A stretch of DNA of 64,000 bases from positions 1 through 64,000 of IMG/VR virus record IMGVR_UViG_3300029984_000008. One strand, written 5' to 3'. The position numbers were made by a program, and so were the translations under genes. Under the pieces are notes generated by a model. The model searched no databases. It saw only the letters and a list, made by a program, of their open reading frames with translations, and was not told the origin of the DNA. Position 1 is the stretch's first letter. Every line of letters starts with the position of its first letter. Origin of the DNA: a virus. Shown here in pieces: positions 1 to 9,365 of the stretch.

Positions 1-120
1 TTACACCTGAAGCAGCAGCGGAGGTTACACCTGAAGCAGCAGCGGAGGTTACACCTGAAGCAGCAGCGGAAGTTACACCTGAAGCAGCAGCGGAGGTTAC
101 ACCTGAAGCAGCAGCGGAGG
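1..120 (+). repeat. five 24-bp tandem repeats (VTPEAAAE)
   Basis: Five consecutive 24-bp units fill 1-120 and may extend beyond the window. They are nearly identical; one has GAA instead of GAG. The period is a multiple of three, so the repeat is kept in frame at protein level. Copy number could vary by slippage. Confidence 0.9.
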
Positions 121-350
121 TTACACCCGAAGAAGTGGCAACAGGAACAACAGCTGAAGAAGCTGCAGCAGCTATGCAAACTATAAAAGATGCTATGCTT
201 GTATTGGAAGATTTTGTAAAGTCTGAATCAATTAATCCAGGACTTCTTGCAAGTTTTAAAGTAGAACCAGCAAATGACAGGGAAACACCAAGAAGTAAAG
301 AAGAGTGGGAAAGAGACTTCGACACTCAATCCCGCAGAGTATACAGATAA
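1..350 (+). CDS. 3' part of a protein with VTPEAAAE repeats, upstream of tail sheath
   Basis: The reading frame is open from the window edge (codons in phase from base 3) to a TAA at 348-350, so the 5' end is missing. The visible part starts with five 24-bp repeats encoding VTPEAAAE, then a degenerate sixth. A non-repetitive tail of about 70 residues follows, rich in Glu, Lys and Arg and ending SRRVYR. The repeat is acidic and Ala/Pro-rich, like a flexible linker. It lies 16 bp before the tail sheath gene, where head-completion or tail-terminator proteins often sit, but I do not recognise a family. The GTG at 135 is probably an internal Val codon. Confidence 0.6.
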   Translation, partial: TPEAAAEVTPEAAAEVTPEAAAEVTPEAAAEVTPEAAAEVTPEEVATGTTAEEAAAAMQTIKDAMLVLEDFVKSESINPGLLASFKVEPANDRETPRSKEEWERDFDTQSRRVYR

Positions 351-366
351 AAGGAGGTAACACAGT

Positions 367-1452
367 ATGGCTATTAATATATCTTTCGGAGGCGCTACTA
401 TTCAGCGTCCAGGTTCCTATTCAACTGTAGATACGACTAGCATGACAGCTGTAACTGCAGGTGGTTTTAAAACTCTAGCTATGGTTGGAGTACCAAATGC
501 ATCTAACACCTGTACTGTAGGCTCAGTGTCTGACTTCAATGACCCTATTCTAGCAGCCGCCGCACTAGGACAATGCGAAGCACTAGAACTTATGAAGATA
601 ATGTGGGCGCATGGAGCTGACCTTATAGAGTTCTCTCCAGTAGCACAATCAGCCACAGACACAGACTGGCAATCAGCTATTGACTGTCTACAAAGTGCCA
701 GCATAGACGGGATTGTAGTGGCATCAAACTCTGTATCTATTAATGCTAAGGCTTTTGCACATTGTACCCTAATGTCTAGTGTGCTAAATAAGAGAGAAAG
801 ATGGGCCTTTGTGGGTCATGCGGCAGGACTTACAGTATCTGCAATAGCAGCACTACAAGCAGCCTTTGCCTCTGAGTTAGTAGTACTAGCTACACCAGAG
901 GTTTATAACTATGATTCAACTGGTGCTTCAGTACTCTGTGGTTCTGAGTACCTAGCAGCAGCTTATGCAGGTACCTGGGCTGGTCAAGAACCTGAAGTCC
1001 CAATCACTTATAAATACGTATCATTCCCAGGACTAGGAAAAATATACAATGGTACTGACATTAATACGTTATTAGCGGCACATATAGCACCAACAGAGTA
1101 TGTACGTAATAAAGGCTATAGAATAGTTCAAGGGGTTACTACATCTGCAAGTGCTGACTTAACAGAGTGTGAATTATCTGTATCAACTACAAAAGTTTAT
1201 ATGAACCAAACTATTAGAGAATACATGGACGACAAGTTTGTAGGTCAAGCAGGTGTAGTAGGCATAGAGACTACTATGTACAATGATTTAGTAACTTTAA
1301 TAGAAGGGTTCAAAACAGCTAAGTATATATCTGGATACGACTCGGCTACTGTATCTGTAGTAAAAAACGGCACAGCATTTATACTACAGTGGGAAGGTTA
1401 CCCTACATTACCAATCAACAACTTCCTATTAACTACACATTTAACACTATAA
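367..1452 (+). CDS. contractile tail sheath protein
   Basis: This 361-residue protein should polymerise around the tail tube and contract to drive it through the host envelope. The N-terminus (MAINISFGGATIQRPGSYS) has the PG-x-YS pattern seen at the start of many Gram-positive myophage and PBSX-type sheaths. The next gene is tube-like and the tail order downstream is canonical. A strong site (AAAGGAGG) precedes the ATG. The length is in the normal range for compact sheaths. The family call is by sequence style and synteny. Confidence 0.85.
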   Translation: MAINISFGGATIQRPGSYSTVDTTSMTAVTAGGFKTLAMVGVPNASNTCTVGSVSDFNDPILAAAALGQCEALELMKIMWAHGADLIEFSPVAQSATDTDWQSAIDCLQSASIDGIVVASNSVSINAKAFAHCTLMSSVLNKRERWAFVGHAAGLTVSAIAALQAAFASELVVLATPEVYNYDSTGASVLCGSEYLAAAYAGTWAGQEPEVPITYKYVSFPGLGKIYNGTDINTLLAAHIAPTEYVRNKGYRIVQGVTTSASADLTECELSVSTTKVYMNQTIREYMDDKFVGQAGVVGIETTMYNDLVTLIEGFKTAKYISGYDSATVSVVKNGTAFILQWEGYPTLPINNFLLTTHLTL

Positions 1453-1471
1453 TCAAAGGAGGTATACGTAT

Positions 1472-1909
1472 ATGGCTAGTATTAGTAAACAAACTGCACA
1501 TGCAGGGCATACTATAAAACTAAAAATAGGTGGTGTAGAAGTCGGAAGAGCACAGTCTGTAGACGGTAAGCGTTCTTTCGGTCAAGAAGGCCAGTATGAA
1601 ATAGGCTCTATTATGCCACAAGAGCATGTACCATTGAAGTATGATGGCACAGTGTCCCTTGATAAATTTAAGATTAGAACTAAGTCTTTAAAAGATTTAG
1701 GGCTAGCTGCACTAGGTGTAGGTATCTTAAATATGGGTGTAATTGATATTGAGATTACAGACAGATTCACAAATGACATAGTAGTAGTTTACAGAGGTTG
1801 TTCACTTAATGACTATTCTGAGAACTTTAAAGCTAATGCTATAGCAGGTGAAAATGCCACATGGTCTTACTTAGCAGCTGACCAAGGAACTGCCGAATCA
1901 GTTTCGTAG
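1472..1909 (+). CDS. tail tube protein (XkdM-like)
   Basis: This 145-residue protein should form the inner tail tube, through which DNA passes. It lies 19 bp after the sheath gene with its own AAAGGAGG site, and the sheath-tube pair is near universal in contractile tails. Its size and beta-rich pattern (GHTIKLKIGGVEVGRAQSV, later DIEITDRFTNDIVVVYRG) fit XkdM/core-tail families. A terminator follows, so sheath and tube may be made in excess over later tail genes. Confidence 0.85.
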   Translation: MASISKQTAHAGHTIKLKIGGVEVGRAQSVDGKRSFGQEGQYEIGSIMPQEHVPLKYDGTVSLDKFKIRTKSLKDLGLAALGVGILNMGVIDIEITDRFTNDIVVVYRGCSLNDYSENFKANAIAGENATWSYLAADQGTAESVS

Positions 1910-1937
1910 GTATCCTACAGGGTATTTTAATTTTAAT

Positions 1938-1968
1938 AGCCTCTACCTTTTTGGTGGAGGCTGTTTTA
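1938..1968 (+). terminator. hairpin terminator after sheath and tube genes
   Basis: AGCCTCTACC (1938-1947) pairs with GGTGGAGGCT (1953-1962) over a TTTTT loop and is followed by GTTTTA. The T-tract is short, so partial read-through into the chaperone and tape measure genes is likely. Confidence 0.75.
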
Positions 1969-2016
1969 TAATCTAATTATGGTAAATATATAAAAATATG
2001 AAGGAGCTGGTTAACA

Positions 2017-2463
2017 ATGGAAAAGGCACAAAATGCAGAAAATATGGAAATAGTAAAAAAACTTATGGAAAATGCAGAGCAAGTTAGATTAGGTAGTGAA
2101 GCGCAAGAAGGTATACGTATAGACTATATGTCATTATATGGTAATAAGTATGAAGGCACCGTAGTATTCAAAAGACCTAGCATGAAGGACTATATGAGAA
2201 TGGGAGCTCTAAAATCAGAGTACTTAAGACTCAATGGTGTAGTAAATATTAACCTAGTAGATAGTAGTATAAAGGAAATGGCTCAAGTTATGGCTACTCT
2301 TACAGTGCTGCTAGTTAAGCGTCCTGAGTGGCTAATGAAGCTTGAAGAAGTAGAAGAACTTGATATGCTATTCCATGTATTTGCAAAGTACGAGGTATGG
2401 GAAAACTCCTTTCGTAAACCACGTGAGACAGAACCTACAGGAAATAGCGGAGTTACCGAGTGA
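2017..2463 (+). CDS. tail assembly chaperone, short form (gpG-like)
   Basis: This 148-residue protein sits between tube and tape measure, the fixed position of tail assembly chaperones. The KYEGTVVFKRPSMKDYMRMG stretch followed by a PEWL motif matches the chaperone family of Gram-positive siphoviruses and myoviruses. These proteins bind the tape measure protein while the tube polymerises around it. The ATG follows GAAGGAG. Its 3' end overlaps a second frame (2360-2746) with no plausible start, implying a frameshifted longer product. Confidence 0.8.
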   Translation: MEKAQNAENMEIVKKLMENAEQVRLGSEAQEGIRIDYMSLYGNKYEGTVVFKRPSMKDYMRMGALKSEYLRLNGVVNINLVDSSIKEMAQVMATLTVLLVKRPEWLMKLEEVEELDMLFHVFAKYEVWENSFRKPRETEPTGNSGVTE

Positions 2464-2746
2464 GCGTAAACTTTGGACGCTAAGGAAGTTTTATGCAGGT
2501 AACGGTGGCTGCCTGCCCCCTACTGACCCTAGAATACTAAGTATGACACCAGAACAAATAGACCTAGAGTTTACACATATGGCAGTGGACCAAAGGCTTA
2601 GTGACGAGGCTAGTGGTAATAAAGTATACGAAGATGCAGAATATGAGAACTATGACAAGGACACTGATGATATGGATGATAAACTATCAGATATGCCTAA
2701 AATAAACTACAATAGTGATAGTGATAGTTGGCAGGATGTAGACTAA
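2360..2746 (+). CDS. C-terminal extension of tail chaperone, reached by frameshift (gpGT-like)
   Basis: This frame overlaps the 3' end of the short chaperone and runs to TAG at 2746. Its first residues in the overlap are unlikely to be used. The real product should be a fusion joined within 2360-2463. The downstream frame is position 2 modulo 3 against 1 for the short form, so the shift is +1 or -2, not -1. The extension includes a DPRILSMTPEQIDLEF segment and a very acidic tail. I see no classic X-XXY-YYZ heptamer, and the slip site is unresolved. Confidence 0.65.
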   Translation: MICYSMYLQSTRYGKTPFVNHVRQNLQEIAELPSERKLWTLRKFYAGNGGCLPPTDPRILSMTPEQIDLEFTHMAVDQRLSDEASGNKVYEDAEYENYDKDTDDMDDKLSDMPKINYNSDSDSWQDVD

Positions 2747-2765
2747 TTAATAGGGGGTGAGAATT

Positions 2766-5700
2766 ATGGCAACGTCAGAACAGTCCATAAGAGTTTCAGC
2801 CAAAGGTGAATTTACGCAGCTAGAACGTAGCCTAAAAGACCTTAAAGGTGACCTTAAAGGCGTTATGGGTGAAATAGACAAAGGCGCACGGAAGGGTGGA
2901 ATTTTTGACGATTCATCTTTCCGTGCGCTTGACACGTTTAAGCAGCGTTTTAAGGGCACTATGGATGAGGTAAACGGTCAGTTCAAAAAGCAAAATGATA
3001 TAATAGACGACCTCACAGATAAAATGCGGTCTGCTAATATGGTCGATAAGATAGAAATTAATGATAAAATCAAAGCCAGGGAAAAAGAGCTAGATGTACT
3101 AAGAAGACAAGTCTTTGAGGTAGAAAAGCTATATAAGAAAAGGGACTCAGAGGCGAACAAATTTGAGTTTAAAGTACCAGGTAGTGGCAGCTCAGGTAGT
3201 GGCTCAGGCTCTTCAAGCGGCGGCGGTGGTAATAGCTTTTCAGCTGGGGCTATAACTAGCGCACTGGGTGGTGCAATCAGTAAAATTGGTAGCATTGCAG
3301 GCACTGTAGGTAAGTTTACCTTAGGCTTAGCAGGTCTTGGAAGTCTTATGTCAATGGCTACAGATGCATACCAAATTGCATACCAAAGGCAGGTAGGCTC
3401 GTTAGACCTAGCACAACGTATCAGAGGCTATAGCTATAACGGCTCTGCAGTCGATATGTACAAGCAAGCAGCAAATACAGGTAGAAGAAGCAATATGGGA
3501 TACACTGAGTCAGAGTCCTGGGCACTTCAAGATGCTTACAGCTCAAGAGGTGGCGCTCTCGGTGCTAACCAACAATATGGCTTACAAATGTTTTCCAGAG
3601 GCTATGGTTTAGACTCAGCTCAAGTAGGTAGTAGCATAGGGGGCATTAAACAGCTAGGTGGTGTTACACAGCCTAAAGAATTTGCAGATATGATAGCAGG
3701 CTCTGTAAGCCAATCAGGTATGCTTCCCCGTATTATGGAGGTTATGCAAGCACATACGTCCTTGCTTAGCAATATCAATACAACCTTTAAAGATGGAAGC
3801 TCCTCTCAAATACTAGCCTATCAGACTACTTTAGATAGGATAGGTAACGAGAACGGCATGACTAAGCTTACAGGGCAACAAGGTGCTAATGTTATCAGTG
3901 GCTTAAACGGTATTTTCCAACCTGATAATGATAAGTGGCAATGGATGGGAATGTCAGCCCTACAAAAGTATAACCCTGGCAAATACGGTGGCATGGGGCT
4001 TTATGACTTGCAATCAAGTTTTGAAGACGGTCTGCAAAATGGAGATAACCTACCAGCTATGGCTCAAGAGCTTAAGCAAATGTCAGGCGGTAATAATGAT
4101 ATATTTAAAAGAATGATGCAATCCTGGCTTCAAGATGGTGGCTTTAACGCTACTAAGAGTCAGGTTACTGAGCTGGATAAAGTAACCAACGGTTTCTCAG
4201 CTTTTGACAAGACTGCAATTGATAGTGTAATGAGCACTAATGCAGCTACAGACTCTGGGGCTAAGTATACTGCAGAAAGACAAGATGAATACGGCCAGCA
4301 CATTCTAGACGTTGAAGCTAACTTTGATAAGGCACTCGGAGACTTAGGTGAGAAGTTCTTACCTATAATTACAGACCTTAAAGAAGGTGCTACAGGTATT
4401 CTTAATGAACTTAATGACCATACGCAGTACTTAGATAAGATACTAGAGGGCGTATTAGGCATAGCCGCTATTGTTGCAATAAGTAGCTTAGCAGGTGGGG
4501 CAAGTAGTCTGCTTAGTAAGCTATTTAAGAAAGGTGGTGGCAGTGGTGCGGCTGGTGAAGCTATAGAGGCAACCACTGCAGAGGCCAGTGCTGCTGAAAA
4601 AGCTGCAAGTGGCTACACTCGTAAAGACTTAGAGGAAATAGGGGTAGGCCGAAATGGTAAAGCAGGCGCACTTACTGATACAGAGGTTGCGAAGCTAAAA
4701 GAGCTAAGTGGTGGAGATACCTATGCCCAAGGAAAACTTGAGCAACTATATAGGGCAACAGGTGACATGGAGTCTGTAGAGTATGCAGCCAGTGGAAAAG
4801 CAATGCCTAGTGACCTTATAGATATGATGGCTAGAGGTGACAAAGGTGCTTCAGCAAAATTATCTGCTTACTATGAAAAAACTGGTGACTTGGCTGCAAC
4901 TATAGACAAAGGTTCAGCTTTAAGTAAGGGTGTATCCTCCGCAGCAGTAGATGCAGAGTCAAGCAGTGGCCTATTGAGCAAACTCTTAGGTGGCGGTAAA
5001 AAAGTACTAGGTTTTGGTAGTAAAGTGCTAGGTGGGGGTTCCCTGCTAGGCGGTGCTATAGAACTAGGTACCAGCCTATACAGCGGCGAAGGTCTAGGAA
5101 GGTCTGCTAGTAAAGCAGGTGGCACAATGCTAGGGATGGCAGGCGGTGGCATGGCAGGCGGTTCTCTAGGTACTATGCTAGGTGGCGGTATAGGTGCCCT
5201 CTTCGGTGGTGTTGGTGCAATTCCAGGTGCAGCTATAGGTGGCTTTTTAGGGGAGCTCTTAGGCAGTGTAGGTGGTGGTATGGCAGGCTCCCAACTTGGG
5301 GGTGGCTTATATGATTCACTTAGTGGTAGCAACAGTGCAGCTAGTAAACAAGCCGCTACACAGCTACAAGACTTTGCACAAAAAGGGACCCTTGATATTA
5401 GTGGTTTAAATACAGAAGGGCTTGCAAAACTAGAAGAACTGAAGTCTCAAGGCCTTCTAAGTTACACAGACTTAGCTAAAAATGGGAAGTTACAAATAAC
5501 CAATCTATCTACAGAAGGTGCAACTAGCTTACTTAGCTTGCAGAAAAAAGGTGATGTTTCCTTAATTAGTATGGATAACACCACAGCAACTAAGCTTGCA
5601 CAGATAAGAAAAGATTCTAGTGACACAATGGATGACATTTATAAAGAGCATAAAAATATGAGTGCAACAACAACTGGATTTTTTGATAATTTTTGGAATG

Positions 5701-7058
5701 CTATAAAAGGTTTTCTAGGCATTACAAGTCCTGGTAGCTCAAGTAGCTCAGGGGGTAGTCACAATTCAGGGGGTGCGGCAGCACGAACTGGTGGCTCAAG
5801 TATAACTGCAGATACAGACGTAAGAGGTAATACAAACTCAACAACAGCAGGCGCTCTTAACTCATTATTAGGAGGTAAACTTGCAGGCCACGGCCAGGAC
5901 TTCATGGATGCAGGTGCTGCCTATAATATAGACCCTAGCTTCCTAGCCGCTGTATCTATGCATGAAACAGGTAACGGAAGTACTCTTAATTATAATAATC
6001 CAGCTGGCCTAATGAGGGGAAGCGGTGGTCTACAATCATTTGACAGCTTAGCAGAGGGCATTAGTGCAGAAGCTAAAAATCTAGGGGGTAGCCTCTACGT
6101 AGGGGATGGTCTAACTACACCAGCTACTATTCAGCCACGTTACTGCCCAGTAGGTGCAGATAATGATAATGGTAGTAATAAAGACTGGCTTAATGGAGTA
6201 ACCAAATTTTGGCAGGAACTACAGGGCGCATCAGGGGAAGGCCAAACCGCTGAAACTGCAGACAGCAGCGGCATTTATGCTGCTAGCGATGCTACTAGTA
6301 GTGGAACTAGCGATATGACTTATAATAGTAACACTACAGGTGATGCTAGTAATGCTATGAACGGTGGTACTATATTCAACGGCTGGGCAAACCATATTAA
6401 CTCTGCTTTTGGAGCTACAGCTGGTCGGGACCATGCACACGGAGGCATAGACTTAGCAGCAGCCCAAGGAACAGCAGTAGACGCATTACAAGGTGGTACC
6501 CTAGCTTTCTTAGACATGGATGACGGAGGTACAGATGACCCAGACGGTAAAGCTAACTCTCAGGCAGGCGGTACTGACATTGGTGTAACAATGGCTGACG
6601 GGAAAACTTATCTCTTCTATCATATGTCAGGTATAAACCCTGACCTACTCAGTAGATATAAACAATATGGTACACAGACAACTGTATCCCAAGGTGAATG
6701 GCTTGGAAACTCAGGTGGTACACCAGGTGTAGCAGGCTCAGGTTATAGCACTACAGGTGAACATTTACACATAGGCTATGAGGATGCAAGTGGTAACTTA
6801 CTAAACCCAGCAGACTTACTAAATGCTAATAATATAGGAGACGGTGACCGAGCAGGTACTTACACCGCTGTAAGTGCAGCAGATGCAGCTAAATCAACTG
6901 GTAGCGGTATACATGTCACTGTGGATGTAAATCTAAAGGGTGATGGTGTATCTAACCTAAATACTTCTACTGCAGCACAACTAAAAAATCTAATAAATCA
7001 GGCTATTCAAGCTTATGAAGCACAGAAGCTTGCTATGAACCCAACAGTAAGGGGGTAG
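2766..7058 (+). CDS. tape measure protein with glucosaminidase-like and M23 peptidase domains
   Basis: This protein of about 1430 residues sets tail length and is ejected first on infection. The ATG at 2766 is chosen because AGGGGGTGA precedes it at normal spacing; the upstream GTG at 2757 lies inside that site. Order: charged coiled coil (about 1-135), Ser/Gly linker, hydrophobic Gly/Ala-rich stretches (about 160-200, 560-590 and 740-860), a lysozyme/glucosaminidase-like domain (about 1040-1160, candidate catalytic Glu1067 in HETGNG), and an M23 endopeptidase domain (about 1205-1360). The M23 metal ligands are visible as HGGID (His1225, Asp1229) and HLH (His1333, His1335). These enzymes would open peptidoglycan locally during DNA entry. 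Confidence 0.9.
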   Translation: MATSEQSIRVSAKGEFTQLERSLKDLKGDLKGVMGEIDKGARKGGIFDDSSFRALDTFKQRFKGTMDEVNGQFKKQNDIIDDLTDKMRSANMVDKIEINDKIKAREKELDVLRRQVFEVEKLYKKRDSEANKFEFKVPGSGSSGSGSGSSSGGGGNSFSAGAITSALGGAISKIGSIAGTVGKFTLGLAGLGSLMSMATDAYQIAYQRQVGSLDLAQRIRGYSYNGSAVDMYKQAANTGRRSNMGYTESESWALQDAYSSRGGALGANQQYGLQMFSRGYGLDSAQVGSSIGGIKQLGGVTQPKEFADMIAGSVSQSGMLPRIMEVMQAHTSLLSNINTTFKDGSSSQILAYQTTLDRIGNENGMTKLTGQQGANVISGLNGIFQPDNDKWQWMGMSALQKYNPGKYGGMGLYDLQSSFEDGLQNGDNLPAMAQELKQMSGGNNDIFKRMMQSWLQDGGFNATKSQVTELDKVTNGFSAFDKTAIDSVMSTNAATDSGAKYTAERQDEYGQHILDVEANFDKALGDLGEKFLPIITDLKEGATGILNELNDHTQYLDKILEGVLGIAAIVAISSLAGGASSLLSKLFKKGGGSGAAGEAIEATTAEASAAEKAASGYTRKDLEEIGVGRNGKAGALTDTEVAKLKELSGGDTYAQGKLEQLYRATGDMESVEYAASGKAMPSDLIDMMARGDKGASAKLSAYYEKTGDLAATIDKGSALSKGVSSAAVDAESSSGLLSKLLGGGKKVLGFGSKVLGGGSLLGGAIELGTSLYSGEGLGRSASKAGGTMLGMAGGGMAGGSLGTMLGGGIGALFGGVGAIPGAAIGGFLGELLGSVGGGMAGSQLGGGLYDSLSGSNSAASKQAATQLQDFAQKGTLDISGLNTEGLAKLEELKSQGLLSYTDLAKNGKLQITNLSTEGATSLLSLQKKGDVSLISMDNTTATKLAQIRKDSSDTMDDIYKEHKNMSATTTGFFDNFWNAIKGFLGITSPGSSSSSGGSHNSGGAAARTGGSSITADTDVRGNTNSTTAGALNSLLGGKLAGHGQDFMDAGAAYNIDPSFLAAVSMHETGNGSTLNYNNPAGLMRGSGGLQSFDSLAEGISAEAKNLGGSLYVGDGLTTPATIQPRYCPVGADNDNGSNKDWLNGVTKFWQELQGASGEGQTAETADSSGIYAASDATSSGTSDMTYNSNTTGDASNAMNGGTIFNGWANHINSAFGATAGRDHAHGGIDLAAAQGTAVDALQGGTLAFLDMDDGGTDDPDGKANSQAGGTDIGVTMADGKTYLFYHMSGINPDLLSRYKQYGTQTTVSQGEWLGNSGGTPGVAGSGYSTTGEHLHIGYEDASGNLLNPADLLNANNIGDGDRAGTYTAVSAADAAKSTGSGIHVTVDVNLKGDGVSNLNTSTAAQLKNLINQAIQAYEAQKLAMNPTVRG

Positions 7059-7062
7059 TGAA

Positions 7063-8850
7063 ATGTCAACAGTAGTACAAGCAACACACAGGCTTATACC
7101 AAATGCAAAGCGTTATATACAGGTGGCTCAGGTGTCTTTTCACACTGATGCTAAATGTTACAGAGTAAGAGGCATAGTTAAAGGGGCTCAAGCTGATTAT
7201 GATGCTACAGACCAACTTATCTCTATAACTACAAATAAGACGTTAGACTCACCAGCTGGTACCTTTTCAATAACCCTAGCTGGTGACGAATGGTGGATGC
7301 CCGACGGTACACCAGTATTAAAGCCTAATGACCTAGTCGCTATTTACATGGGCTACATGGCTGAGTCTGACACGGTTACCTGGGTAGATGGAACTACTCA
7401 TGTAGCTGCAGAGGACTTAGATACTGTAATGATTGGTCTTATTGATACACCAACACGTACTAGAAACGGCGGTGGTACCAGTGCAACACCGAATATTCAA
7501 ACTGTAATAACTGGTAGAGACTTTGGTAAGGTGTTCATTAAAGCAATGTTAAAGTTCTACCCACAGCTAGGCACAAGCACAGAAGGCGAGCAGTTTCTAC
7601 TCACAACTACAGGCTGGGTGACTCTTATGAAGTACTTTACTAACGACGCTCTAATCAAAGGAAGCCCAGCTAGACTACTAGATACCATGATGATTCATTT
7701 ACTGAAGCCCTTAGTAAGCACTACCTGGATGGTATACGATGATGTTTCATACTCTCCAAGTGGTACACCTGGCTATAAGCCAGCTGCAATTGAAAACATG
7801 GTGCGCTACGTTTTTGCACAGACAAACTTCTTCACACCATTTACTGCAAGCGCTCAGCAGTATGAAGGCACCCTATGGAACTTTATGAGCAAGTACAATA
7901 TAAAGCCTTTTACAGAGCTATTTATTGATACTAGGGACAAGTGGGAAATAATCAACCAGGGTACTGTGGCGCAGACAGTAAATGAGACTGTGGAAGAAAC
8001 TAGTGAAGATGTAGAAAAAATAGCCTCTGGGGACTGGGGAACACCTGTAATGTTTGGTGAAAAAGATAATGCACAGGTACTCTTAACCTTCAGGAATACG
8101 CCTTTTGATAAGACTTCGTGGGATAAACTCAGAACGCATACAGTAGCGTATGTAGATGTGCTGCAAGAGTCGCTATCCTACTCAGACAATGAGAACTATA
8201 ATGTATTCTGGGCAGGGTCCACTATGTCGCCTCTGGGTAATACTAAGAATGTAATAACACCATTAATGAACCAAGACAATGTGACCAGGTATGGTATGAA
8301 CCCACTAGAAATTAGCATAGAGGGCCTCGAGATTGACCGCTCCCAGTCAGACACGACAGCTGTAGAGCTAGAGGTTATGTCAAATGACCTAAATACTAAG
8401 CTGAAGGCATGGTATGAGAACAATGTAGCTTATCTGTCAGGAATGCTTACTATCAGAGGTAAGGGCAGCGTTAAGATTGGTCAAAAGCTAAACTATAAGG
8501 ACCTAGGGAAAGAGTTCTATATCGAAGGCGTGGGCCAAAATTTTCAAGTATACGGAGAGTGGCAGACTCAGGTGACTGTAACCCGTGGAGGGGATTCAAC
8601 AACTACAGCCTCTACAGTGACTGTATCGCCTCCACTTGCAACGCAAACAGATGCTCAAGTTGCTGCAAAGTACTACACTGTGCAAGACGGTGACACGCTT
8701 CAGAGTATAGCTGACACCTGCTATGATGATAGTACTAAGTGGTCTACTCTTTGGGAGGCTAACAAAGATACACTTACAGCGAGAGATAGCAGAAATGCAG
8801 CTACCCCTGGTAAGTGGCTATACGCAGGTCAGACCCTAATAATTCCTTAA
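7063..8850 (+). CDS. baseplate hub or tail protein with C-terminal LysM domain
   Basis: This 595-residue protein follows the tape measure by 4 bp. Its last 65 or so residues form a LysM module (YYTVQDGDTLQSIADTCY, ending GQTLIIP), which binds peptidoglycan or serves as a structural knob in baseplates. The rest is beta-rich with DKWEIIN and GQKLNYKDLGKEFYIEGV segments, like XkdQ/gpD hub proteins. In PBSX-like tails LysM (XkdP) and hub (XkdQ) are adjacent genes, so this may be a merged or rearranged form. The hub assignment rests mainly on position. Confidence 0.65.
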   Translation: MSTVVQATHRLIPNAKRYIQVAQVSFHTDAKCYRVRGIVKGAQADYDATDQLISITTNKTLDSPAGTFSITLAGDEWWMPDGTPVLKPNDLVAIYMGYMAESDTVTWVDGTTHVAAEDLDTVMIGLIDTPTRTRNGGGTSATPNIQTVITGRDFGKVFIKAMLKFYPQLGTSTEGEQFLLTTTGWVTLMKYFTNDALIKGSPARLLDTMMIHLLKPLVSTTWMVYDDVSYSPSGTPGYKPAAIENMVRYVFAQTNFFTPFTASAQQYEGTLWNFMSKYNIKPFTELFIDTRDKWEIINQGTVAQTVNETVEETSEDVEKIASGDWGTPVMFGEKDNAQVLLTFRNTPFDKTSWDKLRTHTVAYVDVLQESLSYSDNENYNVFWAGSTMSPLGNTKNVITPLMNQDNVTRYGMNPLEISIEGLEIDRSQSDTTAVELEVMSNDLNTKLKAWYENNVAYLSGMLTIRGKGSVKIGQKLNYKDLGKEFYIEGVGQNFQVYGEWQTQVTVTRGGDSTTTASTVTVSPPLATQTDAQVAAKYYTVQDGDTLQSIADTCYDDSTKWSTLWEANKDTLTARDSRNAATPGKWLYAGQTLIIP

Positions 8851-8866
8851 TGAAAGAGGTGATAAT

Positions 8867-9349
8867 ATGCATGAACAATCTGGCCTAGGTGATAGGACAG
8901 TATACAAAAACGCTTCCTATGACCAAACACAGATAGGCAGAGTAACAAGCGTGGCAAACTATGACACTTATGGTCGCATTGAAGTAGTATTTTTAGACTT
9001 TAGTAAGCCAGCCCCTGTTTGGGTAGTAGGCGACTTAGATAAGAAGCCAAAAGAGGGTGACCTGGTGCTTGTAGGTTTCATACAGAGTAGGTCCGACTCA
9101 CCATATCTAGCAGGCTTCGTGAGAAATGACCACTACACAGCTAATTATATAAAGGTAGAACCAGATAAAATAACTATACAGCTGCCCACTAATACTACAG
9201 ACATAAGTGGACACATGCTAGATGATAGCTTAAAGGCAACTAGACAGAGCGTAGAAATTACAGCAAGCGAAATAAAAATACAGGGTTCACTAACCTGCAC
9301 AGGCTCGCTAACTTGCACGGGCACAGTACATGCTTCAAATATAAACTAG
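8867..9349 (+). CDS. baseplate spike-type protein (gpV/gp5-like OB fold)
   Basis: This is a 160-residue protein. The N-terminal half (IGRVTSVANYDTYGRIEVVF, then KPKEGDLVLVGFIQS) has the pattern of the OB fold of phage spike and assembly proteins. The C-terminus has beta repeats (GSLTCTGSLTCTGTV) like a beta-helical tip. Such proteins cap the tube and pierce the cell surface. Position after the hub gene agrees. The start has AGAGGTGATA upstream. Confidence 0.65.
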   Translation: MHEQSGLGDRTVYKNASYDQTQIGRVTSVANYDTYGRIEVVFLDFSKPAPVWVVGDLDKKPKEGDLVLVGFIQSRSDSPYLAGFVRNDHYTANYIKVEPDKITIQLPTNTTDISGHMLDDSLKATRQSVEITASEIKIQGSLTCTGSLTCTGTVHASNIN

Positions 9350-9365
9350 GGGGAGGTGACTTATA

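Noticed and set aside
4871-5332. Minus-strand Pro-rich frame within the tape measure
   Set aside because: A shadow of the Gly-rich hydrophobic region (GGC/GGT reads as Pro on the other strand).
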